Below are positions 63,879 to 64,000 of a stretch of DNA of 64,000 bases, one piece after another. The translations under genes and the position numbers were made by a program. The notes below the pieces were generated by a model. That model was given only the letters and a program-made list of their open reading frames with translations, ran no database searches and was not told the DNA's origin. Position 1 is the first letter of the stretch. The number at the start of each line of letters is the position of its first letter. This DNA is from Clostridium_AD sp050717515 (GTDB lineage: Bacteria; Bacillota; Clostridia; Clostridiales; Clostridiaceae): assembly GCF_050717515.1 (NCBI RefSeq), contig NZ_JBOITL010000030.1:56059-120058 (forward strand), in the 5' to 3' direction.

Positions 63879-64000
63879 TGTGTACCCTTTGTCAAGGACA
63901 TATAAAAATACTACAGTGAACTAAGTAGATGATTTCTGTATTGAACAGGAGTCATCCTTTCCAATGCCCACTGATATCTATAATTATTATAGTAACTCAT
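63879..64000 (-). mobile_element. end of an IS3-family element, continuing past the right edge
   Basis: TGTGTACCCTTTGTCAAGGACA (split as TGTGTACCC at 63879 and ACA at 63900) begins TG and looks like a terminal inverted repeat; 10 bases inside it the transposase gene ends. The sequence just outside (ACATAAAAATACCGTA) matches one arm of the hairpin at 361-376, so the element may have inserted next to such a hairpin. Confidence 0.7.
63911..64000 (-). CDS. IS3-family transposase (OrfB), C-terminal end, partial
   Basis: The last 29 codons are visible: MSYYNNYRYQWALERMTPVQ followed by YRNHLLSSL and TAG at 63911-63913. YYNNxRxQ and LxxMTPxxYR are the closing motifs of the rve-type integrase domain in IS3/IS150 transposases. 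The rest lies beyond the window, so completeness is unknown. Confidence 0.85.
   Translation of the reverse strand: MSYYNNYRYQWALERMTPVQYRNHLLSSL

Noticed and set aside
1..64000. CRISPR array, tRNA or rRNA genes
   Set aside because: No regularly spaced repeats, cloverleaf sequences or rRNA stretches were seen on either strand.

Overview
The window reads as chromosomal DNA of a low-GC, endospore-forming anaerobe of the Clostridium type. The DNA is strongly AT-rich, Shine-Dalgarno sequences are strong (AGGAGG/GGGG), TTG and GTG starts are common, and hairpin-plus-T-run terminators are abundant. An alpha/beta-type SASP gene, a clostridial-length urocanate hydratase and a two-gene Ku/ligase repair unit support this. 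The species cannot be named from the sequence alone. No rRNA, tRNA or CRISPR array was seen.

Layout. 1-3.6 kb is a decaying accessory zone: a peptide deformylase remnant, a membrane-anchored propeller-like protein, a papain-like amidase with a broken N-terminus, and a deletion scar joining the start of a response regulator to the end of a BceB-type permease. 3.8-9.3 kb carries a MalY/PatB aminotransferase, an ABC-F protein and a SEC-C/PlpCD protein. 9.4-18.2 kb holds a lipoprotein, a 3D-domain cell-wall protein, a P-loop kinase, a BspA-type LRR protein, a spore-coat-like protein, the SASP gene and two esterase-like hydrolases. 18.2-20.8 kb has the minimal NHEJ operon (ligase, Ku) and an SH3b protein. 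21-28 kb, visibly richer in GC than its flanks, holds an intact OmpR-type two-component system, a divergent ABC-FtsX fusion with most ATP-site motifs altered and its large extracellular domain deleted, and a four-gene Hsp70 cassette (DnaK paralogue, DUF5685-like, J protein, membrane zinc-ribbon).

28.1-42.6 kb: flavodoxin-like protein, NAD(P)HX repair enzyme, an apparently autoregulated DsbA-like/Rrf2 operon, small membrane proteins, two GNATs, an alanine/sodium symporter, a lone urocanate hydratase, an MBL/beta-CASP nuclease, an MFS transporter and a Nudix hydrolase. 42.6-44.6 kb: a PHP/HD gene pair bracketed by an almost identical 87-bp direct repeat. 44.7-52.3 kb: an RRNPP-like regulator with a serine-hydrolase neighbour, HAD phosphatase, GHL10-type secreted hydrolase, ADP-ribosylglycohydrolase and superoxide dismutase. 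52.8-59.9 kb: ECF sigma/anti-sigma pair and a BmrR-like regulator diverging from a heterodimeric ABC exporter through a MerR-type 19-bp-spacer promoter. 60-64 kb: a 5'-truncated flavin reductase, a phosphoesterase, a GNAT and transposase remnants, including the end of an IS3-family element running off the right edge.

The most interesting unit is 20.98-27.92 kb. A two-component system faces a transporter that looks catalytically dead, with three 11-bp direct repeats in the shared intergenic region, immediately followed by a self-contained Hsp70 cassette whose DUF5685-like member carries two aspartate-rich motifs resembling those of isoprenoid synthases. Other points of note are three dispersed hairpins with compensatory stem changes, several genes shown in the act of decay, and a GNAT gene whose only well-placed start codon is AUU.
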